A DNA stretch of 64,000 nucleotides from an uncultured Aquimarina sp. (GTDB taxonomy: Bacteria; Bacteroidota; Bacteroidia; Flavobacteriales; Flavobacteriaceae): NCBI GenBank assembly GCA_947496555.1, contig CANMDH010000002.1, positions 186,001 through 250,000 on the forward strand, read 5' to 3'. Made by a program: the position numbers and the translations under genes. The notes under the pieces were generated by a model. It was not told the DNA's origin, searched no databases, and was given only the letters and a program-made list of their open reading frames with translations. Below, piece by piece: positions 63,847-64,000 of this stretch; positions within the stretch are counted from its first letter, which is position 1, and each line of letters opens with the position of its first letter.

Positions 63847-64000
63847 TTAAACCAGGTAAAAGAATGTAAATACAAATACCCATACCAAATCTACAAAGTG
63901 CCAATAAAGACCAACTTTTTCTACCATCTCATAATTCTTTCTGCGCTCATACGTACCAAGAATTACATTAATAAAGATGATAATATTAATTATTACACCT
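63847..64000 (-). CDS. Cytochrome c oxidase subunit III, C-terminal part (partial)
   Basis: Leftward frame running off the window edge. The visible C-terminal 50 residues include VGLYWHFVDLVWVFVFTFFYL, the closing helix of heme-copper oxidase subunit III (the YWHFVDxVW motif is diagnostic). Stop at 63849-63847. Upstream of the subunit IV gene. The rest of the gene lies outside the window. Confidence 0.92.
   Translation of the reverse strand, partial: GVIINIIIFINVILGTYERRKNYEMVEKVGLYWHFVDLVWVFVFTFFYLV

Noticed and set aside
1-64000. CRISPR arrays, tRNA or rRNA genes, intact insertion sequences
   Set aside because: I found no regularly spaced repeats, no cloverleaf-like sequence with conserved T-loop, no rRNA-like segment, and no transposase or terminal inverted repeats. 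Reading by eye can miss a single tRNA.

Overview
The window comes from a low-GC Gram-negative bacterium of the phylum Bacteroidota, most likely a marine member of the Flavobacteriaceae. An Aquimarina-like organism is my guess from gene content, not something proven here. The supporting evidence is a PorP/SprF-type protein of the type IX secretion and gliding group, a DUF6089-uppS-bamA-ompH-ompH-murI block, a Nfu protein with a doubled N-terminal domain, LytTR/LytS-type signalling, and promoters of the TTG-N17-22-TAnnTTTG type. I see no tRNA, rRNA, CRISPR array, intact insertion sequence or phage module.

Bases 1-15800 are an accessory island read rightwards. After the tail of a coiled-coil protein and a three-domain glycosyltransferase/methyltransferase come six large proteins built on DUF4157. 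This domain marks cargo proteins of extracellular contractile injection systems (eCIS). The six are called A to F here (starts at 2469, 4255, 7091, 9004, 11897 and 14035). They share N-terminal leader motifs and a DUF4157 core with HExxH, then diverge: OmpA-like domains (A, B), additional zincin-like HExxH domains (B, E, F), and domains I cannot name (C, D, and the beta-rich end of E). Three small genes lie between them: a possible nuclease-fold protein, a possible alpha-helical-repeat protein, and a Cys-cluster protein. The sheath, tube and baseplate genes are not in the window and would be expected left of base 1. A NusG/UpxY-like antiterminator gene faces the island from the other strand, next to a 911-base gene-free stretch.

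Bases 17392-24495 hold exported proteins of unknown function, a LysE exporter, a PLP-dependent decarboxylase-like enzyme, a DUF2797 protein and a GH3-like protein. Bases 24581-33106, all leftward, carry clpX, clpP and tig (protein quality control), a holin-like membrane protein, an SGNH lipoprotein with a FadL-type porin, an alpha/beta hydrolase and pdxJ. Bases 33208-41265, all rightward, form a core envelope block: a CBS protein, NAD kinase, DUF6089, uppS, bamA, two OmpH/Skp-like chaperones and murI.

Bases 41273-52941 contain a LytTR response regulator with a TPR histidine kinase, a VWA protein with a rhodanese-like protein, a PorP/SprF protein, a Nfu scaffold, dodecin, a DUF255 thioredoxin-like lipoprotein and two tandem paralogous exported proteins. 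Bases 52974-60945 (leftward) hold tsaB and a MacAB/TolC-like efflux set in at least two transcription units. Bases 61160-64000 (leftward) are respiratory: a SCO copper chaperone, a SCO/thioredoxin-like relative without the metal-binding cysteines, DUF420, a small CxxC membrane protein, cytochrome c oxidase subunit IV and the end of subunit III.

The part most worth following up is the DUF4157 array. It shows recent duplication at DNA level, modular C-termini, a short ISIFP-type N-terminal motif, a Glu-rich helix motif that sits before the core in some paralogues and after it in others, and one member whose only possible extended start is a non-canonical ATT/ATC/ATA codon.
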